DNA of 64,000 bases from Solibacillus sp. FSL R5-0449 (GCF_037975215.1 NZ_CP150239.1:1650001-1714000); one strand, 5' to 3'; counted from the stretch's first letter, positions 36,191 to 45,831 are shown. Notes: generated by a model from the letters alone, not told the origin. Numbers and translations: made by a program.

Positions 36191-36549
36191 TATTTATTCA
36201 CTCCGATTGATAGACGTACTTTCGGCTTTTTCAAAAGCTCATCTTCACTTAATCCAGACCACTCAGCAAACTGAACTGTTGTCGGGTAATTCCCCTTTAA
36301 TACTAGTTCACCATCCACGAATGTCGCCGGTAAGCTATCCATTCCGTTATTCATCAATAAATCATTAACTGCTTTATTGTCGATAAACATATCCGGATGA
36401 TTCGTTAAATTGAAACGTTCAGCTGACACGTTCGTATTTTTTAAGTTATTCATAATAAAAGACATGCGTAGTAACTCTGGATCGATTGCTGGTCCACATA
36501 CACCCGTAGGACAGCACATCGCCTGCTCAAAAATTTCAATTTTCTTCAA
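36190..36549 (-). CDS. arsD: Arsenic metallochaperone ArsD
   Basis: ArsD hands arsenite to ArsA. Translation from TTG 36549 (LKKIEIFEQAMCCPTGVCG) places the cysteines at positions 12, 13 and 18, exactly the numbering of the binding site in E. coli ArsD, and gives 119 residues. AGGGA lies 5 bases upstream. A longer frame reaches ATG 36567, which directly abuts the arsC stop and has no ribosome site, so it is less likely. The stop overlaps the arsA start. Confidence 0.93.
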   Translation of the reverse strand: MKKIEIFEQAMCCPTGVCGPAIDPELLRMSFIMNNLKNTNVSAERFNLTNHPDMFIDNKAVNDLLMNNGMDSLPATFVDGELVLKGNYPTTVQFAEWSGLSEDELLKKPKVRLSIGVNK

Positions 36550-36567
36550 GTCGATCCCTACAAACAT

Positions 36568-36993
36568 TTATTTTTTTAATTCTTCATTTACGAACTGCTC
36601 AATACGCGTACCGATTGCATCACGTACTTGCTGGAACACTGCCCATTTCTCTTCCTCTGTACCTGTTGCTTTTGCTGGATCTTCGAAACCCCAATGCTCA
36701 CGACGTACGCCTGGAGGGGTCATTGGACACTTATCTGCTGCATCCCCACAAAGTGTTACAACTAATGTTGCTTTATTTAAAATATCCGGGTTAATTAAAT
36801 CTGAAGTGTGGTGAGAAATATCGATACCTACTTCATTCATTGCCTTGATCGCATTTGGATTGACACCATGTGTTTCAATACCTGCTGAATACACTTCCCA
36901 ATCTCCCGGTAATAATTTTTGTGCCCATCCATCCGCCATTTGCGAACGGCAAGAGTTTCCTGTACATAAGAAATAAAGTGTATTTTTTGTCAT
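36568..36993 (-). CDS. arsC: Arsenate reductase, thioredoxin-coupled
   Basis: A 141-residue low-molecular-weight-phosphatase-type ArsC. The P-loop CTGNSCRS starts at Cys10, and Cys82 and Cys89 ([11 protein letters not shown]) complete the relay, as in the S. aureus pI258 enzyme. It reduces arsenate to arsenite with thioredoxin as donor, feeding the ArsAB pump. The ATG has an AGGGAG site 9 bases upstream. It lies between arsB and arsD. Confidence 0.96.
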   Translation of the reverse strand: MTKNTLYFLCTGNSCRSQMADGWAQKLLPGDWEVYSAGIETHGVNPNAIKAMNEVGIDISHHTSDLINPDILNKATLVVTLCGDAADKCPMTPPGVRREHWGFEDPAKATGTEEEKWAVFQQVRDAIGTRIEQFVNEELKK

Positions 36994-37011
36994 TTGTATA
37001 AACTCCCTTTA

Positions 37012-38307
37012 TTAAAAAATTAGTAATGTAATATAAAGTCCGATTAACGTAAAGATTAAGATCGGTACTGTTAACACAATCCCCGTTTTAAAATACGTAC
37101 CCCAAGAGATTTTCACACCTTTTTGAGACAATACATATAACCAAACCAGTGTCGCGAGTGATCCGATTGGCGTTATTTTTGGTCCTAAGTCTGACCCGAT
37201 AACGTTAGCATAAATTAATGCTTCACGTAACGTACCATCTGTCGTCGTTTCAGCAATTGCCAATGCATTGACCATAACAGTTGGCATATTGTTCATGACA
37301 GATGATAGAAAAGCCGCGATAAAGCCCATGCCAACTGTCGCTGCGAACAATCCTTGCTCTGCTGTCCATTCGATTACACTAGCTAAAGCGGGCGTTAATC
37401 CTGCATTGCCTAGTCCGTATACAACAACGTACATTCCAATTGAGAAAAATACGATATTCCAAGGTGCCCCTTTCACAACGGCTTTAGTGTCAACAACTGC
37501 ACTTTGTCTTGCCATGATTAAAAAGAAAGTCGCGACAAAACCCGCAACAAGCGATACCGGTACACCGATAAACTCACTAGAGAAATACCCAACAACTAAA
37601 ATTGCAAGCACAATCCATGAAAGCTTAAACATTTTCATATCTTTAATCGCATGGCGTGGTTCCTTTAACATCGATTCATTATATTCACGTGGAATTGACT
37701 TGTTAAAGTAAATCAGTAGTACAACAATTGTTGCTACCAGCGAGAATAAGTTCGGAATGACCATACGCGAAGCATACTCCACAAACCCTATATTAAAGAA
37801 GTCTGCTGATACGATGTTGACTAAGTTACTCACGACAAACGGTAAGCTCGTTGTATCAGCAATAAAGCCACTCGCCATAATAAACGGGAAAATCATCTTT
37901 TCGCTGAACTGTAAATTACGCACCATCGCTAACACAATCGGCGTTAATATCAGTGCGGCCCCGTCATTTGCAAATAATGCAGCAACAACTGCACCGAGCA
38001 AACTGACATACACAAACATTTTGATCCCATTGCCTTTTGCAGCCCGTGCCATATGTAGTGCCGCCCATTCGAACAAACCAATTTCATCTAATACTAGGGA
38101 AATTAATATAATCGCAATAAAAGATAATGTGGCATTCCACGTAATATCAATTACTGCTCCGACATCGTTAAAATCAACAACACCAACAAGTAATGCAACG
38201 ATCGCTCCAGCCATTGCCGACCAGCCAATATTGAGTCCCTTTGGCTGCCAGATGACAAAAATCAGTGTGATGATAAAAATGAGTGCCGCAATAACAAACA
38301 TATTCAA
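37012..38307 (-). CDS. arsB: Arsenite efflux permease ArsB
   Basis: A 431-residue permease of the ArsB (not Acr3) type with about 11-12 transmembrane segments. Family marks are [47 protein letters not shown], and [16 protein letters not shown] with [20 protein letters not shown]. It can act alone or as the channel for ArsA. The start is TTG 38307, 7 bases after GGAGGG and just after the arsR stop. Confidence 0.96.
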   Translation of the reverse strand: MNMFVIAALIFIITLIFVIWQPKGLNIGWSAMAGAIVALLVGVVDFNDVGAVIDITWNATLSFIAIILISLVLDEIGLFEWAALHMARAAKGNGIKMFVYVSLLGAVVAALFANDGAALILTPIVLAMVRNLQFSEKMIFPFIMASGFIADTTSLPFVVSNLVNIVSADFFNIGFVEYASRMVIPNLFSLVATIVVLLIYFNKSIPREYNESMLKEPRHAIKDMKMFKLSWIVLAILVVGYFSSEFIGVPVSLVAGFVATFFLIMARQSAVVDTKAVVKGAPWNIVFFSIGMYVVVYGLGNAGLTPALASVIEWTAEQGLFAATVGMGFIAAFLSSVMNNMPTVMVNALAIAETTTDGTLREALIYANVIGSDLGPKITPIGSLATLVWLYVLSQKGVKISWGTYFKTGIVLTVPILIFTLIGLYITLLIF

Positions 38308-38310
38308 TTT

Positions 38311-38628
38311 TTAGCCCTCCACACATTCACAGTTAATTTTACATTCACATGTCACATCATCATTAATTGAAGCAAGTATATTTTGCATTAACGAAGTTTG
38401 ATTTTCTTGAATACGATAATGTTTCCACGTACCCACCTTACGTTCTGTAATAATGCCTGCTTCTTTTAGCTTACGTAAATGCTGACTCACTGCGGGTTGT
38501 GAAATATTAAGGACGTCCGTAAAATCACATACGCATACTTCACCCTTTTTCAGGCAGGCTAAAATGCGTAAACGATTGGCGTCCGCTACAGCCTTTAACT
38601 GTTTTTCCAATAAATCGAGCTCCATCAT
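38311..38628 (-). CDS. arsR: Arsenical-resistance repressor ArsR
   Basis: A 105-residue ArsR/SmtB winged-helix repressor. The arsenite site is seen as EVCVCDF with Cys32 and Cys34, next to the recognition helix (SQPAVSQHLRKLKEAG). The C-terminus has an additional CECKINCEC cluster that could bind more metal(loid) or alter sensing. It is the first gene of arsR-B-C-D-A-hesB and is preceded by two matching operators. Confidence 0.96.
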   Translation of the reverse strand: MMELDLLEKQLKAVADANRLRILACLKKGEVCVCDFTDVLNISQPAVSQHLRKLKEAGIITERKVGTWKHYRIQENQTSLMQNILASINDDVTCECKINCECVEG

Positions 38629-38640
38629 ATCCCTCCATAG

Positions 38641-38666
38641 CTATATAATAATATACTTATATTATG
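38641..38666. promoter_or_regulatory. ArsR operator, promoter-proximal copy
   Basis: A 26-bp box containing the near-palindrome ATAATATAC/TATATTAT. It overlaps the probable -10 element (minus strand TATATT). Confidence 0.6.
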
Positions 38667-38682
38667 ACTAAAAAGTAAATCA

Positions 38683-38708
38683 CTATATAATAATATGCTT
38701 ATATTATG
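38683..38708. promoter_or_regulatory. ArsR operator, distal copy
   Basis: Differs from the box at 38641 in one base of 26. The two boxes start 42 bp apart, four helical turns, so repressors on both would sit on the same DNA face. Confidence 0.6.
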
Positions 38709-38765
38709 TTAGAAACATTATTTTTGCAACCATAATATTTAATTTACTGTTAGATTCTAAAATTA

Positions 38766-38806
38766 AAAATGAAAAGGGCTTCCATATTCCGGAAGCCCTT
38801 TTCATT
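38766..38806 (-). terminator. Terminator of cadCA
   Basis: AATGAAAAGGGCTTCC and GGAAGCCCTTTTCATT form a 16-bp perfect stem with a 7-base loop; T-rich sequence follows on the minus strand. It abuts the cadA stop codon. Confidence 0.85.
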
Positions 38807-40976
38807 ATTCTTTTACTCTTATAAGCCGTAAACTATTTAGCGATACCAAAAGTGTGGCTCCCATATCTGAAAGTATGGCAATCCACAATGTTAACCAGCC
38901 GGGTATTACTAAAAGTAGTGCAAGGAATTTAATACCTACCGCAAAAGCAATGTTAACCTTAATAACATTTAATGCTTTTCGGCTTAACTTTACAGTGAAT
39001 GGGAGTTTTTTTAAATCATCGCCCATTAAGGCAACATCAGCAGTTTCTAATGCTGTATCGGTACCAGCACCACCCATCGCAATACCTACTGTAGAAGCTG
39101 CTAACGCAGGTGCATCGTTTACACCGTCGCCTACCATCGCTACATTGCCATACTCAGCTCTTAATTTTTTTATAAAACTCAATTTATCTTCAGGCATTAA
39201 GTCGGCTTGTATTTCTGATACCCCAACATAGTCACCTATTGCCCTAGCAGTTCCTTTATTATCACCCGTAAGCATGATTGTTTTTTGAACGCCAAGTTGA
39301 TGCAATTTATTAATTACCTCTTTGCTTGATTCACGGACTTCATCAGCAACAGCAATAATTGCAAGTATTAATTTTTCAGTTCCAATTACCATCACAGTTT
39401 TACCTTGATTTTGAAATTCGGTTACATCCTGTTCTAGATTGTGACTGAAATTTATCGAGTCCATCTCCTTAAATAGTTGGGGACTACCAATATAATAAGT
39501 TATTCCCTTAATTGTACCCTTAACGCCTTTCCCTGTAATTGAAGTAAAGTCTTCTACTACAACACCCGTAAAAGAAATTGAATCATTTTCTGCTTTTTTA
39601 ACAATTGCCGATGCAAGGGGGTGTTGGGAACGATTTTCAAGCGCCGCAATCACTGCAAGTAAATCTTCTTCATTTATATTATTTTCAGTCATTTTATAAT
39701 CTGTAACAACGGGAATACCTTTTGTTAAAGTCCCTGTCTTATCAAATGCGATTGCTTTTAAAGCGCCCATTTCTTCTAAATAAACGCCACCTTTAATAAG
39801 GACCCCCTTATTAGCTGCATTTCCGATTGCCGAAACAATAGAAATAGGTGTAGAAATGACGAGTGCACATGGACAACCAACTACTAAAACGGATAATCCT
39901 TGATAAACCCAAATTTCCCAACTACCATCAAAGAAAAGAGGTGGCACTACTGCAACTAAACCTGCGATCAGCATAATAATGGGTGTATAATACTTTGCAA
40001 ATTTATCTACGAATGCCTGTGAAGGTGCTCGTTCAGCTTGTGCTTCCTCAACTAATTCAATAATTTTTGAAATGGTTGTATCTTCGACTAATTTTGTTAT
40101 TTTAACTTCAAGTAAACCTTCTTCATTTAATGTACCTGCAAATACTTCATCATCTACTGATTTACCGACAGGAACTGATTCACCCGTAATAGCGGCCTGG
40201 TTTACAGAAGAATAACCGTTTACGACAACACCATCCATCGCAATTTTTTGACCAGGTTTTACAATCATGATGTCCCCGACTGTGGTTTCTTCTACATGAA
40301 GCATTAATTCTTGACCATTTCTTCTAACGAGGGCCTCTTTTGGAGCGATATCCATTAATGAGCGAATTGATTGTCTTGCTTTATCCATTGAATAGCGCTC
40401 AAGTGCTTCGCTGATCGCAAAGAGAATCACAACAATCGATGCTTCTGCCCATTCACCGATGAACGCTGCACCAATTACAGCAACTGTCATTAAAGTTTTC
40501 ATATCAAAATCTAGACGACGCAAGTTTTGGAAACCGACTTTAAAAAGAGAGTATCCGCCAATAACAATTGATGTGATAAACAATAACGAAGTGATGAGAT
40601 TATCTTCCCCGTTTATAAACTGTGAAAGATAGCCAAAGACAATAAATAACCCGGCATACATTAAAGTACTGTGCTTTTTATAAAAAGGTACTTTTACCTC
40701 TGTAAGTCGATTATTTCCATTCGTATAATTGCCTTCTTCGCGAACAGGCTTATCAGGAATCACTTTCAGATTCTCAAAAGCACCTGCTTTTTCTAATTCC
40801 TCGATTGTCGCATCCCCATACACGCTAATTTTCGAAGCGCCAAAATTCACCTTTGCTTCCTGAACCCCAGTTAGTTCTTTTACATTGCGCTCAAACTTCC
40901 CTGCACAGTTTGCACAGGAAAAACCCTCAACTCTAAATACCTTTTTATCCATTAATGAATCCGTTGAATTATTCAA
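38805..40976 (-). CDS. cadA: Cadmium/zinc/lead-exporting P1B-type ATPase CadA
   Basis: About 720 residues, closely like the staphylococcal pI258 CadA along its length. Visible elements: N-terminal HMA domain ([15 protein letters not shown]), TGES actuator motif ([12 protein letters not shown]), the CPC metal site ([11 protein letters not shown]), the phosphorylated DKTGTLTKG, the HP motif ([10 protein letters not shown]), and [11 protein letters not shown]. It expels Cd2+, Zn2+ or Pb2+. The start is uncertain: TTG 40976 overlaps the cadC end behind GCAGGTG, while ATG 40952 begins [11 protein letters not shown] as in relatives but lacks a clear site. Confidence 0.95.
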   Translation of the reverse strand: MNNSTDSLMDKKVFRVEGFSCANCAGKFERNVKELTGVQEAKVNFGASKISVYGDATIEELEKAGAFENLKVIPDKPVREEGNYTNGNNRLTEVKVPFYKKHSTLMYAGLFIVFGYLSQFINGEDNLITSLLFITSIVIGGYSLFKVGFQNLRRLDFDMKTLMTVAVIGAAFIGEWAEASIVVILFAISEALERYSMDKARQSIRSLMDIAPKEALVRRNGQELMLHVEETTVGDIMIVKPGQKIAMDGVVVNGYSSVNQAAITGESVPVGKSVDDEVFAGTLNEEGLLEVKITKLVEDTTISKIIELVEEAQAERAPSQAFVDKFAKYYTPIIMLIAGLVAVVPPLFFDGSWEIWVYQGLSVLVVGCPCALVISTPISIVSAIGNAANKGVLIKGGVYLEEMGALKAIAFDKTGTLTKGIPVVTDYKMTENNINEEDLLAVIAALENRSQHPLASAIVKKAENDSISFTGVVVEDFTSITGKGVKGTIKGITYYIGSPQLFKEMDSINFSHNLEQDVTEFQNQGKTVMVIGTEKLILAIIAVADEVRESSKEVINKLHQLGVQKTIMLTGDNKGTARAIGDYVGVSEIQADLMPEDKLSFIKKLRAEYGNVAMVGDGVNDAPALAASTVGIAMGGAGTDTALETADVALMGDDLKKLPFTVKLSRKALNVIKVNIAFAVGIKFLALLLVIPGWLTLWIAILSDMGATLLVSLNSLRLIRVKE

Positions 40977-41346
40977 CTTGAACACCTGCCTTTTGATGGG
41001 CAAATGCTATTTCAATGAGTTGTTTTACATGATCGTCATCCAATGAATAATAAACTAATTTCCCTTCTTTACGGTATTTAGCTATTCCGAGATTTTTAAG
41101 TAGTCTTAAATGATGTGAAGCTGTAGCTGTAGTTGCTCCTACAATATTGGCAACGTCACAAACACACAGTTCATTTTGTGACAATGCATAAGCAATTTTA
41201 ATTCTTGTATCATCTGATAAGGCTTTGAAAATTTTGGCTACTTCTATTGGGTTTTCCATAGATAATTTCTTTTGAATCCAGACGACATTGTCCTCATTTA
41301 TACACGTGATTTCACACACATCATTTGCTTTCTGCAAAGTATTCAC
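40969..41346 (-). CDS. cadC: Cd/Pb-responsive repressor CadC
   Basis: A 125-residue ArsR/SmtB-family repressor. Cys11 and Cys15 (CEITC) and Cys61 and Cys63 (ELCVCDV) correspond to the four-cysteine Cd/Pb site of pI258 CadC (7, 11, 58, 60). The recognition helix is [17 protein letters not shown]. It precedes and overlaps cadA. The distinct N-terminus ([12 protein letters not shown]) differs from the staphylococcal protein, so this is a related rather than identical lineage. Confidence 0.94.
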   Translation of the reverse strand: MNTLQKANDVCEITCINEDNVVWIQKKLSMENPIEVAKIFKALSDDTRIKIAYALSQNELCVCDVANIVGATTATASHHLRLLKNLGIAKYRKEGKLVYYSLDDDHVKQLIEIAFAHQKAGVQVE

Positions 41347-41402
41347 CTCTATATTCTAATATACGTTTGATTGTATATATTAGGTTATGCTTCTTCATCT
41401 AA

Positions 41403-41421
41403 ATAGTCAAATGAATATTTG
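41403..41421 (-). promoter_or_regulatory. cadC -35 box overlapping a palindrome
   Basis: CAAAT-GAAT-ATTTG (41408-41421) is a perfect inverted repeat. On the minus strand its end merges with TTGACT (41403-41408), a good -35 box, with TAACCT 17 bp further as a possible -10. A CadC operator here would block RNA polymerase. Confidence 0.45.
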
Positions 41422-41546
41422 AATGAAGTATCGATGTTATTCGACAATAGAATAAATTGCATTATCCTTGATTTAAAGGCAAATTTGTATAAAGAGATTT
41501 ACTCCAGGGTAAACTTTTTAAAGAAAAATCTGGAAGTGCGTTTAAC

Positions 41547-41756
41547 GTGTTAGAGAAAAAATTAGCTCTTCATGAAACAATGGAATTTCATGAAGTTATA
41601 AACTTTATGACAACTAGTTTACTTAAATCGAAGTTAAGTCAAGGTGTTGTCTTTGATGATGATTTAAGGGCTTTATTAGATAAAAATGTGAAATTATCTA
41701 CCCCAGCACTTGCCGCAATGGTTAAGCTCTACTCTAAATCGGAACTGGTATATTAG
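41547..41756 (+). CDS. Spore coat protein F-like, YraG type
   Basis: A 69-residue protein beginning MLEKKLALHETMEFHEVINFMTTSLLKSKLSQGVV, like the N-terminal half of CotF/YraG spore coat proteins. In B. subtilis yraG, yraF and adhB are adjacent; the same order follows here. The start is GTG 41547 with GGAAGTG. Expression late in sporulation is expected from the family, but no sigma-factor site could be identified with confidence. Confidence 0.8.
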   Translation: MLEKKLALHETMEFHEVINFMTTSLLKSKLSQGVVFDDDLRALLDKNVKLSTPALAAMVKLYSKSELVY

Positions 41757-41768
41757 GAGGTCAAATTT

Positions 41769-42131
41769 ATGGAAGACTATTTAGATCCAATCAATTCAAT
41801 CGGAATGCCTGAACTAACGGATTCGGGAGTTGCGCTTGAGTTTTTGCTTACAACAAAGACGGGAATTCGAAATCTTTCAATCGCCTTAACCGAAACAGCT
41901 TCCCCAGCACTGCAAAAAATCATGAGAACGCAACTGAATGTCATGATTGATCTGTATTTTGAGATTTCAGAGCTCATGATGAAAAAAGAATGGCTGAAGC
42001 CTTATCATTTGGAAGGTCAAAAGGAATTGGATATTAAATCCGCGGAAAATGCGATAAGTATTGCACAGTTGGATTTATTTCCTAAGAGCATGAATCGTAA
42101 AGGCATGTTCCCTACCCCACCAAAAAAGTAA
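41769..42131 (+). CDS. Spore coat protein F-like, YraF type
   Basis: A 120-residue CotF-like protein: SGVALEFLLTTKTGIRNLSIALTETASPALQKIMRTQLNVMIDLYFEISELMMKKEWLKPY is a helical bundle typical of YraF/CotF. It starts 12 bp after the YraG-like gene with TAGGAGGT and is followed 21 bp later by the dehydrogenase, so the three form an operon. Confidence 0.85.
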   Translation: MEDYLDPINSIGMPELTDSGVALEFLLTTKTGIRNLSIALTETASPALQKIMRTQLNVMIDLYFEISELMMKKEWLKPYHLEGQKELDIKSAENAISIAQLDLFPKSMNRKGMFPTPPKK

Positions 42132-42152
42132 ATGGAAAAGAGGAATTTTTAA

Positions 42153-43289
42153 TTGAAAGCTGTTACTTTTCAAGGCATTAAAAATGTTGAGGTCAAGGAA
42201 GTAAAAGACCCAAAAATAAAAAAAGCCGATGATCTTATTATCCGTCTAACGACAACAGCTATTTGCGGATCTGATTTGCATTTGATGCATGGAATGATAC
42301 CAAATATAGGACAAGATTATGTCGTTGGCCATGAACCGATGGGAATTGTTGAAGAAGTCGGCAAGGATGTGACGAAAGTCAAAAAGGGTGACCGGGTTGT
42401 CATTCAGTTTAATATTGCATGTGGTCAATGCTGGTACTGCAATCATGAGCTCGAAAGTCAATGCGATAATGCGAATGACAATGGTGAAATGGGTGCCTAC
42501 TTCGGTTATTCAGACACAACAGGTGGTTTTCCTGGAGGCCAGGCAGAGTATATGCGTGTTCCCTATGGCAATTTCCTCCCTTTTAAAATTCCGGAAAAGT
42601 CTGAAGTTCCCGATGAAAGTCTCGTTCTCCTCGCCGATGCTGCAACGACTGCTTTTTGGAGTGTAGAGAACGCTGGTGTGAAAAAAGGTGATACGGTTGT
42701 CATCCTTGGCTGCGGACCTGTTGGGCTATTGGCGCAAAAATTTACATGGCTAAAAGGTGCGGAAAGAGTCATCGCTGTAGATTATATCGGTTATCGTCTC
42801 AAACACGCGAAAAAGACAAATAAAGTCGAAATTGTTAATTTTGAAGACCATGAAAATTGCGGTGAATATTTAAAAGAAATTACAAAAGGCGGCGCGGACG
42901 TTGTAATTGATTGTGTCGGGATGAGCGGAAAAATGACGCCTCTAGAATTTCTGGCAAGTGGTATAAAACTGCAGAGTGGTGCAATGGGAGCGATCGTCAC
43001 AGCAAGCCAAGCAGTACGTAAAGGAGGAACTATCCAAATTACGGGTGTTTACGGTGGCCGGTACAACGCTTTCCCCCTTGGTGACATCTTCCAACGCAAT
43101 GTAGCGATACGCACGGGACAAGCCCCTGTTGTGCACCTCATGCCGCATGTCTATAACTTAATTGCTGATGGCAAAGTGAATGCAGGTGATATTATTACCC
43201 ATGTCCTCCCTCTTGAAAAAGCAAAGTATGGGTATGAAATATTCGATGCGAAACAAGAAGGTTGTATTAAAGTTGTTTTAAAACCTTAA
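42153..43289 (+). CDS. adhB: Zinc-dependent alcohol dehydrogenase, AdhB-like
   Basis: A 378-residue medium-chain dehydrogenase. Catalytic zinc ligands are Cys38, His60 and Glu61 (ICGSDLHL, GHEP). Structural zinc ligands are Cys90, Cys93, Cys96 and Cys104. The NAD fold is VVILGCGPVGLLAQ. It is of the group resembling formaldehyde dehydrogenases, with an extended C-terminal domain. TTG 42153 follows AGAGGAA. Position after yraG/yraF-like coat genes supports the name; the substrate is not known. Confidence 0.85.
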   Translation: MKAVTFQGIKNVEVKEVKDPKIKKADDLIIRLTTTAICGSDLHLMHGMIPNIGQDYVVGHEPMGIVEEVGKDVTKVKKGDRVVIQFNIACGQCWYCNHELESQCDNANDNGEMGAYFGYSDTTGGFPGGQAEYMRVPYGNFLPFKIPEKSEVPDESLVLLADAATTAFWSVENAGVKKGDTVVILGCGPVGLLAQKFTWLKGAERVIAVDYIGYRLKHAKKTNKVEIVNFEDHENCGEYLKEITKGGADVVIDCVGMSGKMTPLEFLASGIKLQSGAMGAIVTASQAVRKGGTIQITGVYGGRYNAFPLGDIFQRNVAIRTGQAPVVHLMPHVYNLIADGKVNAGDIITHVLPLEKAKYGYEIFDAKQEGCIKVVLKP

Positions 43290-43298
43290 CTATATTGG

Positions 43299-43341
43299 TG
43301 CGGTACTTTTGTGGCTTCTTACAAAAGTGCCTTTTTTATTG
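43299..43341 (+). terminator. Terminator of the coat-adhB operon
   Basis: GGTACTTTTGT pairs with ACAAAAGTGCC around an 8-base loop and ends in TTTTTT. Confidence 0.75.
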
Positions 43342-43391
43342 TAGTAGTATTCTTTACTGCATCTCCAAATCAAATGGATAAACTGCAGTAA

Positions 43392-43604
43392 CTCCCCTTT
43401 GGAGAAGGTTTCCCTAAAGAAGCCGCGCAATATGCAATCGATAACCTGGAGTTTGACTGGAAAGCAAATGCATTAGATAAAGCAAAATCATACGCTGAAA
43501 CAATGGCGATGTCTGACGCTGCTATATATGATCAATTGATTTCCGAATACGGTGAAAAATTTACGGCTGAAGAAGCTCAGTACGCAATTGATAACTTAGA
43601 ATAA
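43392..43604 (+). pseudogene. Ltp-family (host cell surface-exposed lipoprotein) remnant
   Basis: An open frame without a start, beginning right after a stop codon, reads one and a half copies of the Ltp repeat: GEGFPKEAAQYAIDNLEFDWKAN, then ALDKAKSYAETMAMSDAAIYDQLISEYGEKFTAEEAQYAIDNLE. The signal peptide, lipobox and start are missing. Ltp proteins are surface lipoproteins; one in Streptococcus thermophilus phage blocks superinfection. This is the 3' stump of such a gene, ending before a terminator. Confidence 0.75.
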
Positions 43605-43606
43605 AA

Positions 43607-43645
43607 TGAAAACCTTCCATCGAACTGGTGGAAGGTTTTTTTCGT
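43607..43645. terminator. Bidirectional terminator
   Basis: AAAACCTTCCA pairs with TGGAAGGTTTT, then T-run. It serves the hydrolase gene on minus and the Ltp remnant on plus. Confidence 0.8.
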
Positions 43646-44286
43646 TAAAATGCATCGATTGCCTTGATAACTATTTTTAACAGATCAACGGACTGTACCG
43701 GATCGCTCTTATACTGCAAACTGTGATCCGCTCCTTCGAGTAGTCTTGTTACGAGCTTTGGATTCTGGGCGAATTGACGATATCTTTCCGCATTATAGTG
43801 CGTGTCATCATCCCCAATAAAACATAAACTTTCGTTACGACTCTGTAGCATCGATTGAAAAACATCATCCCGATTAAGAAGCGGTGTTAACCATACTGCT
43901 TTTGCGTTATAAAAGATTTCCCTATTAATCAGTGACGCCATGGCAATCGTACCTAGAGACTTCCCGACAACATAATAGTCATCATACGAATTCTCTTCTA
44001 GCACTTTATCAATAACAGCACCTACATCATGGTGAATCGCTTCGACAAGCTCATCCATAGTGAAATGATCGTAAAACTTATCGTTATACGTATAATTCAC
44101 CTGCAGCACATCGATCGATTTATGTAAAAACACACCCGTTGAATAATGAAAAAGCGGTGCTTGCGCAGTATAGCCGGCTCCAGGAAGCAAAATCGCCAGT
44201 TTCGAAGCATTTTCATTGGTACTTAAAATAGTATAGTGAATATCCTTTTCTTTATAACCTGTAATAGAATTGGTCTCTTTAAACAT
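43645..44286 (-). CDS. Alpha/beta hydrolase family protein
   Basis: A 213-residue small alpha/beta hydrolase. The nucleophile elbow is VVGKSLGTIA, the oxyanion strand is LAILLPGAGYTAQAP, and the acid and histidine are FIGDDDTHYN and EGADHSLQY. The substrate is unknown. ATG 44286 has AAAGGGG at the right distance; ATG 44292 is too near. It begins just after the PP2C-like gene (about 20 bp), so both are likely co-transcribed. Confidence 0.82.
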   Translation of the reverse strand: MFKETNSITGYKEKDIHYTILSTNENASKLAILLPGAGYTAQAPLFHYSTGVFLHKSIDVLQVNYTYNDKFYDHFTMDELVEAIHHDVGAVIDKVLEENSYDDYYVVGKSLGTIAMASLINREIFYNAKAVWLTPLLNRDDVFQSMLQSRNESLCFIGDDDTHYNAERYRQFAQNPKLVTRLLEGADHSLQYKSDPVQSVDLLKIVIKAIDAF

Positions 44287-44307
44287 ATACATAGCCCCTT
44301 TAAATGA

Positions 44308-45108
44308 TTATTTATTGCTCGGCTCCGTTGCATATTCATCGATCTCAACAGCCCATGAAACAATCGTTGTACTGTCCCGTACTCCCTTTGCCTCAATCTC
44401 CTTTAGTAGCTGACCTACAGCATCGTGTGAAGACTGGGAATGAGTAAATACTTGCAGAATGTCCCTCGGGTTATCAAATGAAGTATGGGGACATTCCGTT
44501 AGTCCGTCCGTCGTCATAAAAAGCTGATTTAATCCTTTTCGCAATTCTCTGCGCCCCGTACTGTAACAAGGCACATCCAATTCGAACGTATTAACATTCC
44601 CGATCCATTCATAGAAATTTCTTTGGTTTAGCTGATATTGCTGCATTTCAGCCAGTTCAGGGTGAAACATGTGAAGAATACAGTCTCCAACCGAAAACCA
44701 CCAAATATATTTGTCTTTCCTTAATACAATCAGACAAGCCGTTTCCCCCTGCACTTCCCGACAACGGGCTAAAAAGAGCGGATCTTGAAAAATATGGAGA
44801 ATGTAATGATCCAATTCCTGAAAAGCAACGGAAAGCGGTTTGTTAAAAATTGAAGTGAGGTTATGCTCTTCGTTTAAAATAGTTTCCACAACAAGTTCGG
44901 CACTTTCCGCACTGTTATGGGCATCCAAAATCATGACAAATTCCCAGTTTTGTTCTTCATTCACCCAAACGAGACAACCATCTTCGTTTTTATATTGCCC
45001 TGCTGAAGTATTGCCACCAAACCTTCCAATGACTATGTTCTTGAATTGCAAAGTATCCGGTAAATCTACAAAATGTGTTTCGCTCCCTATCCAGCTGAAT
45101 TTGAACAT
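44308..45108 (-). CDS. PP2C-like protein phosphatase
   Basis: A 266-residue protein with PP2C/PPM character: GRFGGNTSAGQYKNEDGCLVW (first metal motif), FVMILDAHNSAESAEL (the DGH motif appears as DAH), WWFSVGDCILHMF and LFMTTDGLTECP, then DSTTIVSW near the end. The Gly-to-Ala change in the DGH motif is unusual but keeps the aspartate. It would dephosphorylate Ser/Thr residues; the target is unknown. ATG 45108 has AAGGAGG. Confidence 0.8.
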   Translation of the reverse strand: MFKFSWIGSETHFVDLPDTLQFKNIVIGRFGGNTSAGQYKNEDGCLVWVNEEQNWEFVMILDAHNSAESAELVVETILNEEHNLTSIFNKPLSVAFQELDHYILHIFQDPLFLARCREVQGETACLIVLRKDKYIWWFSVGDCILHMFHPELAEMQQYQLNQRNFYEWIGNVNTFELDVPCYSTGRRELRKGLNQLFMTTDGLTECPHTSFDNPRDILQVFTHSQSSHDAVGQLLKEIEAKGVRDSTTIVSWAVEIDEYATEPSNK

Positions 45109-45145
45109 TTCTACTAACCTCCTTAACCGCGCAAACAGAAATAAA

Positions 45146-45184
45146 AGAAAAGCTTAGCCCCTTACGAAACTAAGCTTTTCATCT
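45146..45184 (-). terminator. Terminator after the membrane protein gene
   Basis: GAAAAGCTTAG pairs with CTAAGCTTTTC around 12 bases; TTTTATTTC follows on the minus strand. Confidence 0.75.
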
Positions 45185-45191
45185 TATAAAG

Positions 45192-45731
45192 CTATTTCTT
45201 TTCATACTCATCAAATTTAATCTTTTTCTTACTCGTCATGAGGTAAATATAACTCGTTGCCATCGTTTTATCCTCCTGAACAATTAGCTCATTCCCCGAT
45301 TTATCGATAAATTTATAATTCCCTAATGCATTCGGCACATATTCTAATGCAACCCGGTCAATCGAATCCCATTGCATTTTCTGAGAGCCGATCAGCTGTC
45401 GTTTAAACACTTCCTGTTCATTAATCGCTGTGTAGGTACTAGTGGAACCGTATAGCGTCACCAACCCTCCGATAAGGAGCACTAAACTAAGCGCATATGT
45501 CGCGATTTGGCGTTTCCAGCAAAGCACTGCAAAGGCTACAGCTAATATAAAAAACCCCGCCATAATCAGTTTTACATTTGTGCGAAACGAATAAATATAA
45601 AAATAAGAGCGATCGGTCAAAAATAAATCCGGAACAGTCATCGGTACAAATATGGCGAACAACGGTGAAATAATAATACAAGTAACCGCCATTACACCAA
45701 AAATCAGCCTCGGTGAATAGTTTTTAAACAT
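45192..45731 (-). CDS. Membrane protein with PH-like C-terminal domain
   Basis: About 179 residues. Three hydrophobic helices (LIFGVMAVTCIIISPLFAIF, LIMAGFFILAVAFAVLCW, YALSLVLLIGGLVTLYGS) precede a soluble end (INEQEVFKRQLIGSQKMQWDSIDRVALEYVP... LIVQEDKTMATSYIYLMTSKKKIKFDEYEKK) that resembles bacterial PH-like domains. The function is not recognised. ATG 45731 is chosen; an ATG 12 bases upstream abuts the ribosome site. Confidence 0.65.
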   Translation of the reverse strand: MFKNYSPRLIFGVMAVTCIIISPLFAIFVPMTVPDLFLTDRSYFYIYSFRTNVKLIMAGFFILAVAFAVLCWKRQIATYALSLVLLIGGLVTLYGSTSTYTAINEQEVFKRQLIGSQKMQWDSIDRVALEYVPNALGNYKFIDKSGNELIVQEDKTMATSYIYLMTSKKKIKFDEYEKK

Positions 45732-45831
45732 GGCCGTTCTCATCCCTTCTTAAAAAACCTCTATACTATAAATCTAATGGAAAATGAAAATAATTTCAAT
45801 AATATGGAAAAATAAATATAGAGAGAATGAA

